Positions 53,956 through 62,679 of a DNA stretch of 64,000 bases are shown here, one piece after another (position 1 is the stretch's first letter; every line of letters begins with the position of its first letter). The translations under genes and the position numbers were made by a program. The stretch is taken from NCBI GenBank assembly GCA_934436435.1, contig CAKSAN010000006.1, forward strand, positions 62,001 through 126,000. Reading direction: 5' to 3'. Under the pieces are notes generated by a model. The model ran no database searches. It was given only the letters and a program-made list of their open reading frames with translations, and was not told where the DNA came from. This stretch comes from an uncultured Acetatifactor sp. (GTDB lineage Bacteria; Bacillota; Clostridia; Lachnospirales; Lachnospiraceae).

Positions 53956-54468
53956 TTATTGTTCCATGCCCGACACGTTATCGGGGGTAAAGAGAAGGTG
54001 AATGGTCTCACCGTTTTTCACAGGAACATAAATATTGGCTTCCTCGGAAAGAAACGGGAAACTGATCACACCCTGGGAGGCATCCACGGAGAGCGGTTCA
54101 ATGACTTCTCCGGACATGGTCTCCATAAAAGCTTCCGTGTAGAGAATGTTATCACCGGTGAATTGCAGGCTTAAGATATTGTTCTCCACATAATCCAGAG
54201 TAAGTTCCGGCGGTGTGGAGACAAGCATCTTCGCAGTCAGCTCTGAGAGAGGGACGATGGCAAGCGGTGACAGAAAGGTCAGCACGAAGATCAGCGCCGT
54301 GGCAGCGATCAGGTGATTGTAGGAAGCGGCATTGACTTTTTTACGAAGCACCAGCTTGTCGAAGGGAATCGTATTGACCGGCTGGTTGCAGGTGGACAGG
54401 ATATTCTGCAACGCGTTGTTGGCAGTCGTCATGTCCAGTTCATAGCGGTTCTTTTTATGAAAAAACAT
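53956..54468 (-). CDS. Putative membrane anti-sigma factor
   Basis: 170 residues from ATG 54468. A cytosolic N-terminal part of about 55 residues is followed by one membrane helix (LIAATALIFVLTFLSPLAIV) and an outer domain of about 90 residues. There is no zinc-binding HxxxCxxC motif. The call rests on shape and on lying 8 bp downstream of an ECF sigma gene, the standard place for its anti-sigma factor. Family not recognised by sequence. Confidence 0.6.
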   Translation of the reverse strand: MFFHKKNRYELDMTTANNALQNILSTCNQPVNTIPFDKLVLRKKVNAASYNHLIAATALIFVLTFLSPLAIVPLSELTAKMLVSTPPELTLDYVENNILSLQFTGDNILYTEAFMETMSGEVIEPLSVDASQGVISFPFLSEEANIYVPVKNGETIHLLFTPDNVSGMEQ

Positions 54469-54475
54469 ACCCGTG

Positions 54476-55039
54476 TTATCCTTTCATACTTTCTTTCAAA
54501 TGCTCCTGTCCGGAGGCAATGTAGCGTTTGACACTGCTGCGGCTGATCTCCATGGCATCGGCGATCTCTTCCAGCTTCATGTCGTTATAGTAACGCATGA
54601 TCAGCACCTGTTTCTCGTTAAAGGGAAGTCGGTCCAGGGCTTCCGTCAGACGGGAATACTCATCCTTTTGCTGGTAGTGCAGTTCCGGATTCGCATCTAA
54701 ATGGGGATCCTGAAGAATATCCAGAATCTCCTGGCTTAAGACCTGACAGTCGTTCTGCGGCCTGTTTTTCTGGGTCATATCATAGCAGACATGAAAGCAG
54801 ATGCGGTTCAGCCAGGCAATAAAAACCGTGGGATCATTCAGTTTTCCGATGTTTTTCAAAGCCAGTATGTAGACCTCCTGCATGGCATCCTGGGCGAGAA
54901 AATCATCCCGCAGATAATGCCTGGTGTAGTTGTATACTTTATTATAAGTAAGAGCATACAATTCCGCGAAGGCATCCGAGTCACTATGCTGGGCACGGAT
55001 CACAAGACCGGCAATATAAGGAATATTCAAGTCTTTCAT
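54476..55039 (-). CDS. ECF-type RNA polymerase sigma factor
   Basis: 187 residues from ATG 55039. Region 2: DSDAFAELYALTYNKVYNYT and AQDAMQEVYILALKNIGKLN; region 4: LPFNEKQVLIMRYYNDMKLE, then EIADAMEISRSSVKRYIASG. This is a complete two-domain group IV sigma factor. With the putative anti-sigma gene downstream it probably controls this operon in answer to an envelope signal. It is 32 bp after the GGDEF gene on the same strand. Confidence 0.9.
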   Translation of the reverse strand: MKDLNIPYIAGLVIRAQHSDSDAFAELYALTYNKVYNYTRHYLRDDFLAQDAMQEVYILALKNIGKLNDPTVFIAWLNRICFHVCYDMTQKNRPQNDCQVLSQEILDILQDPHLDANPELHYQQKDEYSRLTEALDRLPFNEKQVLIMRYYNDMKLEEIADAMEISRSSVKRYIASGQEHLKESMKG

Positions 55040-55071
55040 GCGTTCGTCTCACTGTTGTGTTAACGGGTTCC

Positions 55072-55776
55072 TTAGGCGTGCAGCTTGTTGTAGGTTTCCG
55101 TGAGCAGGGTGGAAAAATATTCGGCGTGTGCCTCTTCATTTAAAATATAAGCGTAACGGATCTGAATGGGAGCATTGCTGTGTTCTTCATTGTATTCTTT
55201 CAACTGCTGATCCAGGCTTTCGATGAAATACTCCATGGTGTCATGGGAGCCGTGGTTGACGATCATTAAGAATTCGTTGCCGCCGTTACGACCGACCACA
55301 CCGAAGGCATCGCCGACATTTTCCAGAATGGCGGAAAAGTCCTTTAACATCTGGTCACCTACCACATGTCCCATGGCCTGATTGATTTCCTTCAGATTGG
55401 TGATGGTCACCATATAGCAGGCTACATGTTCCAGAGATTCCGGAGAATCATAGGTCTCGAAGACCACATCCAGACCGTGGCGGTTGGGGATGCCGGTCAG
55501 ATGATCCAGGAAAGCTGCACGGTTCAGTGCGTGGCTCTCTTCGGCAAAGGTGCGCAATTTATAGAAATCATATAACAACCATGCCAGATTAAATAATGCA
55601 AGGACCCAGGAAAGTGTGCACAGGATAAAAAGTGTCCGGTCCTCGAAAAGTCTGGTGCCCAGCGACGGATGCAGGGTCAGGATCAGAACATAAGCGATCT
55701 CCAGCAGCAGAAGAAGGACTAGCTGCACGGTTTTGGTGTTGCGGAAGGTTTTTACGAATTTCTTTTTCTGAATCAT
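55072..55776 (-). CDS. Membrane protein with GGDEF-like domain (motif GGNEF)
   Basis: 234 residues, two N-terminal membrane helices (VLLLLLEIAYVLILTL; FILCTLSWVLALFNLAWLL), then a GGDEF domain from about 85: AFLDHLTGIPNRHGLDVVFE, GHVVGDQMLKDFSAIL, and the signature site reading GRNGGNEFLMIV. The change of GGDEF to GGNEF replaces a metal-binding aspartate, so diguanylate cyclase activity is doubtful; it could be a c-di-GMP or GTP sensor. First gene of the operon that includes the sigma factor. Confidence 0.82.
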   Translation of the reverse strand: MIQKKKFVKTFRNTKTVQLVLLLLLEIAYVLILTLHPSLGTRLFEDRTLFILCTLSWVLALFNLAWLLYDFYKLRTFAEESHALNRAAFLDHLTGIPNRHGLDVVFETYDSPESLEHVACYMVTITNLKEINQAMGHVVGDQMLKDFSAILENVGDAFGVVGRNGGNEFLMIVNHGSHDTMEYFIESLDQQLKEYNEEHSNAPIQIRYAYILNEEAHAEYFSTLLTETYNKLHA

Positions 55777-56011
55777 ATATGTTCACTCCTTTAATATCAT
55801 CAGTTGTGATGTCCGGGCGTCGCCGTTCGTCAATCATGCAGGCATGTCGACTCTTTTACGCTCATTATACCATATCGCGTATTAGAAAAAAAGATAACTA
55901 TTCAGAATCCTATTCGCATCTATAAATAGTTATCAAAAAAAGAAAAGAAATGTTGAGCCATTCCGCTTCTTAACGCCGTCTTTCTATACAGAGGCACTTT
56001 TTGTAGCGCGG
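55777..56011. promoter_or_regulatory. Divergent regulatory region with 10-bp dyad
   Basis: Between the minus-strand GGDEF operon and the plus-strand EPS operon. A minus-strand -10 TATAAT is at 55869-55864 (no good -35). Just upstream of it GATAACTATT (55893-55902) and AATAGTTATC (55925-55934) are perfect inverted copies with centres 32 bp apart, about three helical turns. Read on the minus strand the dyad is followed by seven T's, so it could also fold as a terminator. No gene is seen here. Confidence 0.55.
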
Positions 56012-56137
56012 TTGCAGCGGCATGGCTGCAAATAGAAATTACATATTTTGTACGGTTTTTACATAAGAAGAAAGCGGACAGGCTCATGTCCGGGCAAAGA
56101 TATCCATCAGGGAATTCCCTGGTGGATATTTTCATTT
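56012..56137 (+). promoter_or_regulatory. Structured leader of the EPS operon with attenuator
   Basis: Three successive hairpins: TTGCAGC/GCTGCAA (56012-56031), CGGACA/TGTCCG (56075-56092), and ATATCCATCAGGG/CCCTGGTGGATAT (56100-56129, one G-T pair, loop AATT) followed by TTTTCATTTT. The last has terminator form and lies 45 bp before the first EPS gene, so premature termination with regulated read-through is likely. I do not recognise the RNA class. Confidence 0.6.
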
Positions 56138-56173
56138 TGGGGAAAAGCAGAATTTGTCGAAAAGGAGAGAACG

Positions 56174-57577
56174 ATGTTGGAAACGATTTTAAATAATTTT
56201 CATCTGGAAAAGATCCTGTGGATCCTCCGAAAAAGGATCGCCTACATTATGATCCTGGGGGTACTGGGAGGGATGGCGGGAGGCACTTATGCTTATCTGA
56301 CCAACAGCACCCTGTACCGGGCGGAGGTATCCTTCTATGTATACAGCGATCCGGACTATGTGTATGATTCTTCTGTCAATATTTCAAATTCCGAATTTAC
56401 CCAGGCCAAGAACCTGGTGCAGAGCTACATACTGATCCTGAAAAGCAATACCATTCTGGAAAAGGTGCTGGAGGAAGCGGGTCTGGACTACAAGGTGGAG
56501 ACTCTTTCGAGAATGATCGGCACCAGTGTGGTGGAAAATACGGCAGTATTTTATGTCTATGCGTATGACAGCGATCCTTACCGGGCCATGGAACTGGCTA
56601 ACGCCATCGGCAGGGTGGCACCGAAGGAGATCGGTCGGATTGTGAAATCCGGCGGCATCGAAGTGATCGATTATGCCACGCTGCCGGAAGCCCCCTACAG
56701 CGCCACCAGCCTGATCAAATATGCACTGGCGGGATTTGCCGGGTGCTTTGGAGCCTCTCTTGCATTGTTTCTGCTGGCGGGCCTGATGGATACCACGATC
56801 CGCAGACGGTATGAATTGAAGCTGGCCTTCCGGATCCCCGTTCTGGGGGACATCCCGCAGATCCAGGCGCCGGATCGCCGGACAAAACCGACGCTGGTAC
56901 TTGGGGAAAACAGCCCCTTTGATGTGAAGGAATCCTATAACACCATCCGGGCCAACCTGCTGTTCACGGGGAAGGGAGAATGCTGCCCGGTCTATGCCGT
57001 CACCAGTGCGGATAAGGACGAAGGGAAGACCTTAAACAGTGTCAATGTCGCCATCAGTTACGCGCAGCTGGGGAAGAAAGTACTGCTCATCGACGGGGAC
57101 ATGCGGAACATGTCAGTGGCATCCCTGCTGAAGATCCGGGGAAGGGTGGGATTAAGCCAGTACCTGGCGGGTCTGCGGGAGACACCGCAGATCCTGGAAT
57201 ACCGTCAGAACCTGGATGTGCTGGTGGGGGGAGAGAATCCGCCGAATCCTTCCGAACTGTTGGGCGGAGAGCGGATGAAAGAACTGCTCGCGAACCTTCG
57301 GACACAGTACGACTGTATCATTATCGACCTGCCTCCGGTGGGAATCGTCACGGATGCGCTGCTTTTGTCCCATGAAGTCACCGCCTACGTGCTGGTGGTA
57401 CGGGCCGGTGTCAGCCACATGAGCAGGGAAAAGGTGGCGGTGACGCTGCTGGAACAGGTGGATGCGGACATCTGTGGGATTCTGTTTAACGGTCTGCCAC
57501 CGAAATCCAAGGATTATAACTACAGATTGCAGCAATACTGGAAAGAATATAAACAGCAAAATGGGGAAGCAGTTTGA
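56174..57577 (+). CDS. Wzz-BY-kinase fusion, EPS chain-length regulator and tyrosine kinase
   Basis: 467 residues from ATG 56174 behind AAAGGAGAG. The N-terminal Wzz domain is bounded by membrane helices at about 20-38 and 175-200. The cytosolic CpsD-like ATPase has a variant Walker A SADKDEGKTLNSVNVAISYA, Walker A-prime VLLIDGDMRN and IIDLPPVGIVTDA. The C-terminus has a tyrosine cluster (DYNYRLQQYWKEYKQQ) for autophosphorylation. In many Firmicutes the two parts are separate genes; here they are one. First gene of the EPS operon; it controls polymer length and export. Confidence 0.88.
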   Translation: MLETILNNFHLEKILWILRKRIAYIMILGVLGGMAGGTYAYLTNSTLYRAEVSFYVYSDPDYVYDSSVNISNSEFTQAKNLVQSYILILKSNTILEKVLEEAGLDYKVETLSRMIGTSVVENTAVFYVYAYDSDPYRAMELANAIGRVAPKEIGRIVKSGGIEVIDYATLPEAPYSATSLIKYALAGFAGCFGASLALFLLAGLMDTTIRRRYELKLAFRIPVLGDIPQIQAPDRRTKPTLVLGENSPFDVKESYNTIRANLLFTGKGECCPVYAVTSADKDEGKTLNSVNVAISYAQLGKKVLLIDGDMRNMSVASLLKIRGRVGLSQYLAGLRETPQILEYRQNLDVLVGGENPPNPSELLGGERMKELLANLRTQYDCIIIDLPPVGIVTDALLLSHEVTAYVLVVRAGVSHMSREKVAVTLLEQVDADICGILFNGLPPKSKDYNYRLQQYWKEYKQQNGEAV

Positions 57578-57625
57578 AAAATATATTTTAGAAAACTTGC
57601 AGACTATGAGAACAGGGAGGCTTCT

Positions 57626-58078
57626 ATGAAAATATGTTTTGCCGCATCGTCCGGCGGTCATTTTGAACAACTGATGATGTTAAAACCTTTGATGGAAAAG
57701 TACGAAAGCTTTGTGGTGACGGAGAAAACGGGCTATGAGGTGAAGACCCCGGTAAAATGCTATTACCTGCATCAGGTGAACCGAAGGCAGTGGCGGTGTC
57801 CCTTTTATCTGCTGGGGAACACTCTGCGGTCGCTGCGGCTGCTGCATCGGGAACAGCCCGACGTGGTGGTCTGTACGGGGGTGCTGGCCATGATCCCGTT
57901 GTGCGTGGAAGCCAAGCTCTCGGGAAGGAAGTTGATCTATATTGAGTCTTTTGCCAAGGTGACCTCGGCCACACTGACGGGGAAGCTGTTATATCATTGT
58001 GCGGATCGCTTTTACGTCCAGTGGACGCAGATGAAGGAGATCTATCCGGAGGCGATCTGTCTGGGAGGAATTTATTAA
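57626..58078 (+). CDS. Alg14/PssD-like glycosyltransferase subunit
   Basis: 150 residues. MKICFAASSGGHFEQLMMLK is the classical Alg14 start; later DVVVCTGVLAMIPLCVEAKL and KLIYIESFAKVTSATLTGKL. Alg14-type proteins anchor and help the catalytic Alg13-type subunit encoded next, together adding the second sugar to a lipid-linked precursor. It ends 1 bp before the partner gene, fitting the two-subunit arrangement of capsule loci. Confidence 0.88.
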   Translation: MKICFAASSGGHFEQLMMLKPLMEKYESFVVTEKTGYEVKTPVKCYYLHQVNRRQWRCPFYLLGNTLRSLRLLHREQPDVVVCTGVLAMIPLCVEAKLSGRKLIYIESFAKVTSATLTGKLLYHCADRFYVQWTQMKEIYPEAICLGGIY

Positions 58079-58079
58079 G

Positions 58080-58595
58080 ATGATATTTGTAACCACCGGA
58101 TCTCAAAAGTTCCAGTTCAATCGATTGTTGCAAAAGATAGACCGCCTGATAGAGGAGGGAATCGTCGGGGAGGAGGTATTTGCCCAGATCGGGGAGAGTG
58201 ATTACCAGCCAAGGCATTACGAATACTGCCGTTTTCTGGACAGGGAAAGCTTTGCGGAGAAAATGCGGGAATGCCGGATGGTCATTACCCACGGCGGTAC
58301 CGGAGTAATCATCGGAGCGGTAAAACAGGGGAAAAAAGTCATTGCGGTGCCAAGGCTTGCCAGATACGGCGAGCATGTGGACGACCATCAGATACAACTG
58401 CTTCGGGAATTCGACGGGATGAATCTGATCTGTGCCTGCTACGACAGCGAAAAGCTGGGAGACTGTATCCGGGACACAGGCAGCAGGGATTTTGCCGGAT
58501 ACCGTTCCAATACCCGGAGGATCCTTAAGGACATTGAGAATTTTTTAATTGCGGAAGAAGGGGATAACTATGGAAAACATTCAAAAATTTCGTAA
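58080..58595 (+). CDS. Alg13/PssE-like glycosyltransferase catalytic subunit
   Basis: 171 residues. MIFVTTGSQKFQFNRLLQKI at the start and VITHGGTGVIIGAVKQGKKV, then IAVPRLARYGEHVDDHQIQL show the GT28 C-terminal nucleotide-sugar site. It pairs with the Alg14-like protein before it. Its 3' end overlaps the next gene by 26 bp. The sugar donor cannot be told from sequence; UDP-sugars are usual. Confidence 0.88.
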   Translation: MIFVTTGSQKFQFNRLLQKIDRLIEEGIVGEEVFAQIGESDYQPRHYEYCRFLDRESFAEKMRECRMVITHGGTGVIIGAVKQGKKVIAVPRLARYGEHVDDHQIQLLREFDGMNLICACYDSEKLGDCIRDTGSRDFAGYRSNTRRILKDIENFLIAEEGDNYGKHSKIS

Positions 58596-59373
58596 AAAGG
58601 GAAAAAAACTGGGAGAATATATGACGACGAAGCTGCGCCTGCTGCGGGATCAGAAAAAATACCGCTCCGGGGGAGTAACATTGAAATACATGCTGGACCG
58701 GGCCGATTCCGGAGATCTGGTCATTGTCTTCAGCTCCTGCACCAGAAAAGGAATCCGGGCCAGATACAATTACGTCCGGACGTTAAAGGAGGTCTCCTGC
58801 AACAAACTGTTTCTGCTGGATGATTTCGCTTCGGATCACAGAGGTTCCTTTTATCTGGGCAGCAATATGAGATTCCAGGAGGCTGCCGCCGTAAAGGAAC
58901 TGATCGACCGGGTGCGGGAGCAGACCGGGGCAAAACGGCTGATCTTCTGCGGTTCCAGTAAGGGTGGTTATACGGCATTGAATTTCGGACTGGATTACCC
59001 GGGAAGCTATATGGTGGTGGGGGGACCCCAGTATTTTCTGGGACAAAGTCTGCTGGACACCGGCAATCTGGAAGCATTGAAACATATTGTCGGACAGGTC
59101 TGTCAGGAAAAGATCGAGTTCCTGAATGAATATCTTCCGAAAAAGGTCACGAAGAACAAATACGTGCCTTCCCAGAGGATCTACCTGCACTATTCCGACA
59201 GTGAACATACCTATGAGGAACACATCCGTTATCTGCGCCGGGATCTGTCGGAAAAGGGATATCACTACAGCGAAGATGTGGCCCATTACAAAGAGCACGG
59301 CGAGATCAGTCTGTACTTTCCGGAATTTTTATTACATAGCGTGGAGGAGATCTTATGCCGGCAGTCAGCGTGA
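58570..59373 (+). CDS. Alpha/beta-hydrolase-like EPS protein (XcbB/CpsF or Asp2-like)
   Basis: 267 residues from ATG 58570. The core has a strand LVIVFSSCTRKGIRARYNYV, LFLLDDFASDHRGSFYLG, and the nucleophile elbow FCGSSKGGYTALNFG (Ser about 131). A late His is in AHYKEHGEISLYFPEFLL, giving a plausible Ser-His pair. Related proteins in capsule and accessory-Sec loci are thought to act as acetyl transferases or esterases on glycans. Cytoplasmic, no signal peptide. The precise reaction is unknown. Confidence 0.68.
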   Translation: MENIQKFRKKGKKLGEYMTTKLRLLRDQKKYRSGGVTLKYMLDRADSGDLVIVFSSCTRKGIRARYNYVRTLKEVSCNKLFLLDDFASDHRGSFYLGSNMRFQEAAAVKELIDRVREQTGAKRLIFCGSSKGGYTALNFGLDYPGSYMVVGGPQYFLGQSLLDTGNLEALKHIVGQVCQEKIEFLNEYLPKKVTKNKYVPSQRIYLHYSDSEHTYEEHIRYLRRDLSEKGYHYSEDVAHYKEHGEISLYFPEFLLHSVEEILCRQSA

Positions 59374-60290
59374 TCGTCCCGGTATACAACACGGAAAAGT
59401 ATCTGGAGGAATGTATCCGCTCCCTGACAGAACAGACGCTGCCCGGGCTGGAACTGATCTTCGTGGATGATGGTTCTACGGATGCCTCCCCACAGATCCT
59501 GGAAAAATACCGAGCCCTGGATCCGGAACGGATCCGGGTCATTACGCAGAAAAACGGTGGGCAGGGAAAAGCGAGAAATGTGGGACTTGCGGCCGCCACA
59601 GGAGAATATGTGGGCTTCGTGGATTCGGATGACTATGTGGACAGGCGGATGTATGCGGCCATGTATACCAGGGCAAAGCCGGAGGATCTGGATCTGGTGG
59701 AATGCGATTTTCATTATCTGGAGGAGGACGGCAGGGAAAAGCGGGCTTACGGTTCCGCAGCTCCTTGGAACAAATTGATTCGCAGACAGTTGCTTACGGA
59801 CAACGGTATTTTTTTCCCGGAAGGTTATATTTATGAGGATACCTCCTTTTACCTGAAGCTACGGCCCTATGTGAAAAAGCAGGCAAAAATGCTGGGAGTC
59901 TATGTTTATCACCGGGACAGAGGGGATTCCACCATGAATGACAATAAAAGCAGACGGGTTGGAAATATCTTTCCGGTATTGCAGGATGCCTGCCGTTTTT
60001 ATCGGGAAAAAGAACTCATGGAGACCTATGGGAAAGAACTGGAATATTTCTGTACCAGAGTTCTGCTATGCAGTTCCATGGGCAGAATTTCCAGAGTGCG
60101 GAACCGGAGATTGCGCAGATCCCTGCGGCGGGAGACCTTTGCGTTTCTGCGGGAAAATTTCCCGGAGTATCGCAAGAATCCTTATCTCGGCAACGGAATC
60201 AGAGGGCGCTATCTGCGGATAGCGACACCGGCTTTGTGTGGGATCTGTGGGGGAACGATCGGCAGGTGCAGACCGGGAGGGCTGTGCTGA
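59355..60290 (+). CDS. Family 2 glycosyltransferase
   Basis: 311 residues from ATG 59355 behind GTGGAGGAG, overlapping the previous gene by 19 bp. GT-A fold: VSVIVPVYNTEKYLEECIRS, LELIFVDDGSTDASPQILEK, and the metal motif VGFVDSDDYVDRRM (DSDD). An acceptor-binding region follows with basic C-terminal stretch that may touch the membrane. Adds one sugar to the growing lipid-linked repeat unit; donor and linkage unknown. Confidence 0.9.
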   Translation: MPAVSVIVPVYNTEKYLEECIRSLTEQTLPGLELIFVDDGSTDASPQILEKYRALDPERIRVITQKNGGQGKARNVGLAAATGEYVGFVDSDDYVDRRMYAAMYTRAKPEDLDLVECDFHYLEEDGREKRAYGSAAPWNKLIRRQLLTDNGIFFPEGYIYEDTSFYLKLRPYVKKQAKMLGVYVYHRDRGDSTMNDNKSRRVGNIFPVLQDACRFYREKELMETYGKELEYFCTRVLLCSSMGRISRVRNRRLRRSLRRETFAFLRENFPEYRKNPYLGNGIRGRYLRIATPALCGICGGTIGRCRPGGLC

Positions 60291-60323
60291 TAGAAAATGG
60301 CAGACAGGAGAAAAGAGGAAAAC

Positions 60324-61253
60324 ATGGGAATATCGGTAGCGATGGCCACCTATAACGGGACCAGATTTATCACAGAACAGTTGGATTCCATCAGGCAGCA
60401 GAGCCTTCCGGTGGATCAGGTGATCCTGCGGGATGACGGTTCACAGGATGGGACGGTGGAGATCATCCGGAAATATCTTAAAACTTACGGACTGGCACCG
60501 GCATGGCGGATTACACAGAATGAAAAGCGACTGGGGTATGCGGAGAATTTCAAAGCGGCGGTGGAAGAGACGGACGGCGATTATGTCTTCTTCTGCGATC
60601 AGGACGATATCTGGGAGCCGGACCGGGTAGAAAATATGGTAAGACAGATGGAAAAACACCGGGAGATACTGGTGCTGGGGTCGGAATTCGTTCCTTTTAC
60701 GGTGGATCTCGATGCTCCTTCTGTCAGCCGGAGAGTCTTAAAAAGCTTTCGGGGGGATGGAAGCCTGGAGCATGTCAACTGGAGCCCGGCTCATATCTTC
60801 ATCGGCAGTGAAGGCTGCACCATGTGTCTGCGCCGGGAATTTCTGGAAGAGACCAAAGCGTACTGGTATCCCGGCTGGGCTCATGACGAATATGCCTGGA
60901 AGCTGGCGCTGTGTCTGGACGGCTGTTACATTCTCCACAGTGTCACCTTAAGACGCCGCATGCACTCCGGCAATGTGTCCAAGCGCAAAATGCGGGATCT
61001 GGACAGGCGGATCGCCTTTTTTAGAGAGCTGCAAAAAAGTCATGAAATGACCCTGCGGTTTGCCGAAGATCGGGGAATGTCCGGGGAGGCGAAGGAGCTG
61101 CTTAGGCGGAACATCCGGGCCACCGCCCTTCGGATCGAATTGATGGAACAGCGAAAGCTCCGGAATATTGTGCCGCTTGCATGGAAATACCGGGACTGTT
61201 ATCACAGCAAAAAGTCACTGCCGGTGGAATTTGCCATGGCGGTCAGAGGGTGA
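60324..61253 (+). CDS. Family 2 glycosyltransferase (rhamnosyltransferase-like)
   Basis: 309 residues from ATG 60324 (AGGAGAAAAGAGG upstream; ATG 60297 lacks a site). GT-A motifs: ISVAMATYNGTRFITEQLDS, DQVILRDDGSQDGTVEI, and VFFCDQDDIWEPDRVENM, the last typical of rhamnosyl- or galactosyltransferase-like GT2 enzymes in EPS loci. A conserved WAHDEYAWKLAL segment follows. Second sugar-adding enzyme of the operon. Confidence 0.9.
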   Translation: MGISVAMATYNGTRFITEQLDSIRQQSLPVDQVILRDDGSQDGTVEIIRKYLKTYGLAPAWRITQNEKRLGYAENFKAAVEETDGDYVFFCDQDDIWEPDRVENMVRQMEKHREILVLGSEFVPFTVDLDAPSVSRRVLKSFRGDGSLEHVNWSPAHIFIGSEGCTMCLRREFLEETKAYWYPGWAHDEYAWKLALCLDGCYILHSVTLRRRMHSGNVSKRKMRDLDRRIAFFRELQKSHEMTLRFAEDRGMSGEAKELLRRNIRATALRIELMEQRKLRNIVPLAWKYRDCYHSKKSLPVEFAMAVRG

Positions 61254-61257
61254 GGCG

Positions 61258-62652
61258 ATGAGCAGATATCTGGTGGAAAAGGAAAGAGGAATCGTACAGG
61301 GATGGCAGAGCAGCAACCGCTATTTTGAAAACTGTGGGGAACGGGGCCTGGGACAGTTCCTGACAGGATGTTTCCTGGTGACCTATTATATTTTACCCCA
61401 GTATTTCGGTATCCGGCTGCCGGGCTTTGATCTGACGGCGCAGAGGATGTTAATAACGATCCTGTGCCTGTTCCTGCTAAGCAAGGAATCCCGGAAAAAG
61501 GTATTCTGGGAGGGCGTGAGAAGCTGTAAGCTGTGGCCGCTCATGGCGGGGTATCTGGGCATCTGTTTCTACACCGCCGTACTGCGGTTCCATATCGGCA
61601 CGTTTCTCTATCCGCTGATCGAACTTCTGGGAGCGTTTCTGGTGATCTATGTACTGCGGGAATATCTGGGAAGTGACGGCTTTTTGGTGCTTTTTCGGCG
61701 GATGCTTTTGTTCCTGTGCGTGCTGGGGATCGTGGAGGCAGTTTTGCGGAAGACTCCCTTTGCGTATCTGGAGACCATCAAGGGACTCTACACCGGAGGC
61801 ATGATCCGCTCCGGATCCTACCGGATCATGGGGCCGGCCAATCATTCTCTGGCTTACGGGCTGATCCTGATCTCCGGACTGCCGCTTCTGTGTATTGACG
61901 AGGAAAAGCATTGTTTTACGTTATTTCGGCATCTGCCTCTCCTGTTGCTGGTGGTGGTAAATGTGTTTCTCACGGGATCCCGTTCCACACTGGCGGTCAT
62001 GGGGCTGGAGCTGTTGCTTTTGACAGTACTGGCACCGGGAGAGCAGAGGAAGAGGCTTCTGTTTACAGTAGTACCGGCGGGACTTTTGATTCTGCTGTTT
62101 TCGCTTTTGTTTCCCAATTCCCCGCCGGGACATTATATTTTGCTGCAGCTTTGTACGGTGGTGGATGAGATGTTCGGGACCTCCTATGCGGTACGCTACG
62201 GGGTGGACAGTACCTCCCTTGCCAACAGTGCTTCCTACCGGGATGCTCTTTTGGATATTTTTACGGTAGACTGGCTGAATCCCTGGCTGGGGCAGGGCTC
62301 CGGGTATCATTTTTCCTGGTATATTCCGGGAGGAGCTACGATCCATTCCATTGACAATTTCTACGTGGCCAATTATATCCGTTACGGGTATCCGGGGCTG
62401 GTGGTTTACAGTCTGCTGATCCTGCAGGCAGTAGGGGAGATGCTGCGAAGCGGCATCCGCAGGAAGGACAGGACGATGCTGTGCATGGCGCTGGCGGTCT
62501 GCGGATATTTTCTGAACCTGTGGTGGATGGATACGCTACAGACCATCAAATATGCGTATCTGCCCATCGCACTGTTTCAGGTGATTTTGTGGGAAAACCG
62601 GGAAAATAAGTCGAATCTGCCACACAAAAAGGAGTATAGATACATAAGGTAA
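61258..62652 (+). CDS. Wzy-like O-antigen ligase/polymerase family membrane protein
   Basis: 464 residues from ATG 61258, 4 bp after the previous gene. About ten to twelve hydrophobic segments, with the family region GPANHSLAYGLILISGLPLL and VFLTGSRSTLAVMGLELLLL (Wzy_C pattern) and a large outer loop near WLGQGSGYHFSWYIPGGATI, then HSIDNFYVANYIRYGYPGLV. It would join repeat units into polymer outside the membrane. No Wzx flippase is seen yet; it would lie to the right. Confidence 0.85.
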   Translation: MSRYLVEKERGIVQGWQSSNRYFENCGERGLGQFLTGCFLVTYYILPQYFGIRLPGFDLTAQRMLITILCLFLLSKESRKKVFWEGVRSCKLWPLMAGYLGICFYTAVLRFHIGTFLYPLIELLGAFLVIYVLREYLGSDGFLVLFRRMLLFLCVLGIVEAVLRKTPFAYLETIKGLYTGGMIRSGSYRIMGPANHSLAYGLILISGLPLLCIDEEKHCFTLFRHLPLLLLVVVNVFLTGSRSTLAVMGLELLLLTVLAPGEQRKRLLFTVVPAGLLILLFSLLFPNSPPGHYILLQLCTVVDEMFGTSYAVRYGVDSTSLANSASYRDALLDIFTVDWLNPWLGQGSGYHFSWYIPGGATIHSIDNFYVANYIRYGYPGLVVYSLLILQAVGEMLRSGIRRKDRTMLCMALAVCGYFLNLWWMDTLQTIKYAYLPIALFQVILWENRENKSNLPHKKEYRYIR

Positions 62653-62679
62653 AGAAAGATGTAAAAAAGGAAAGTAACT

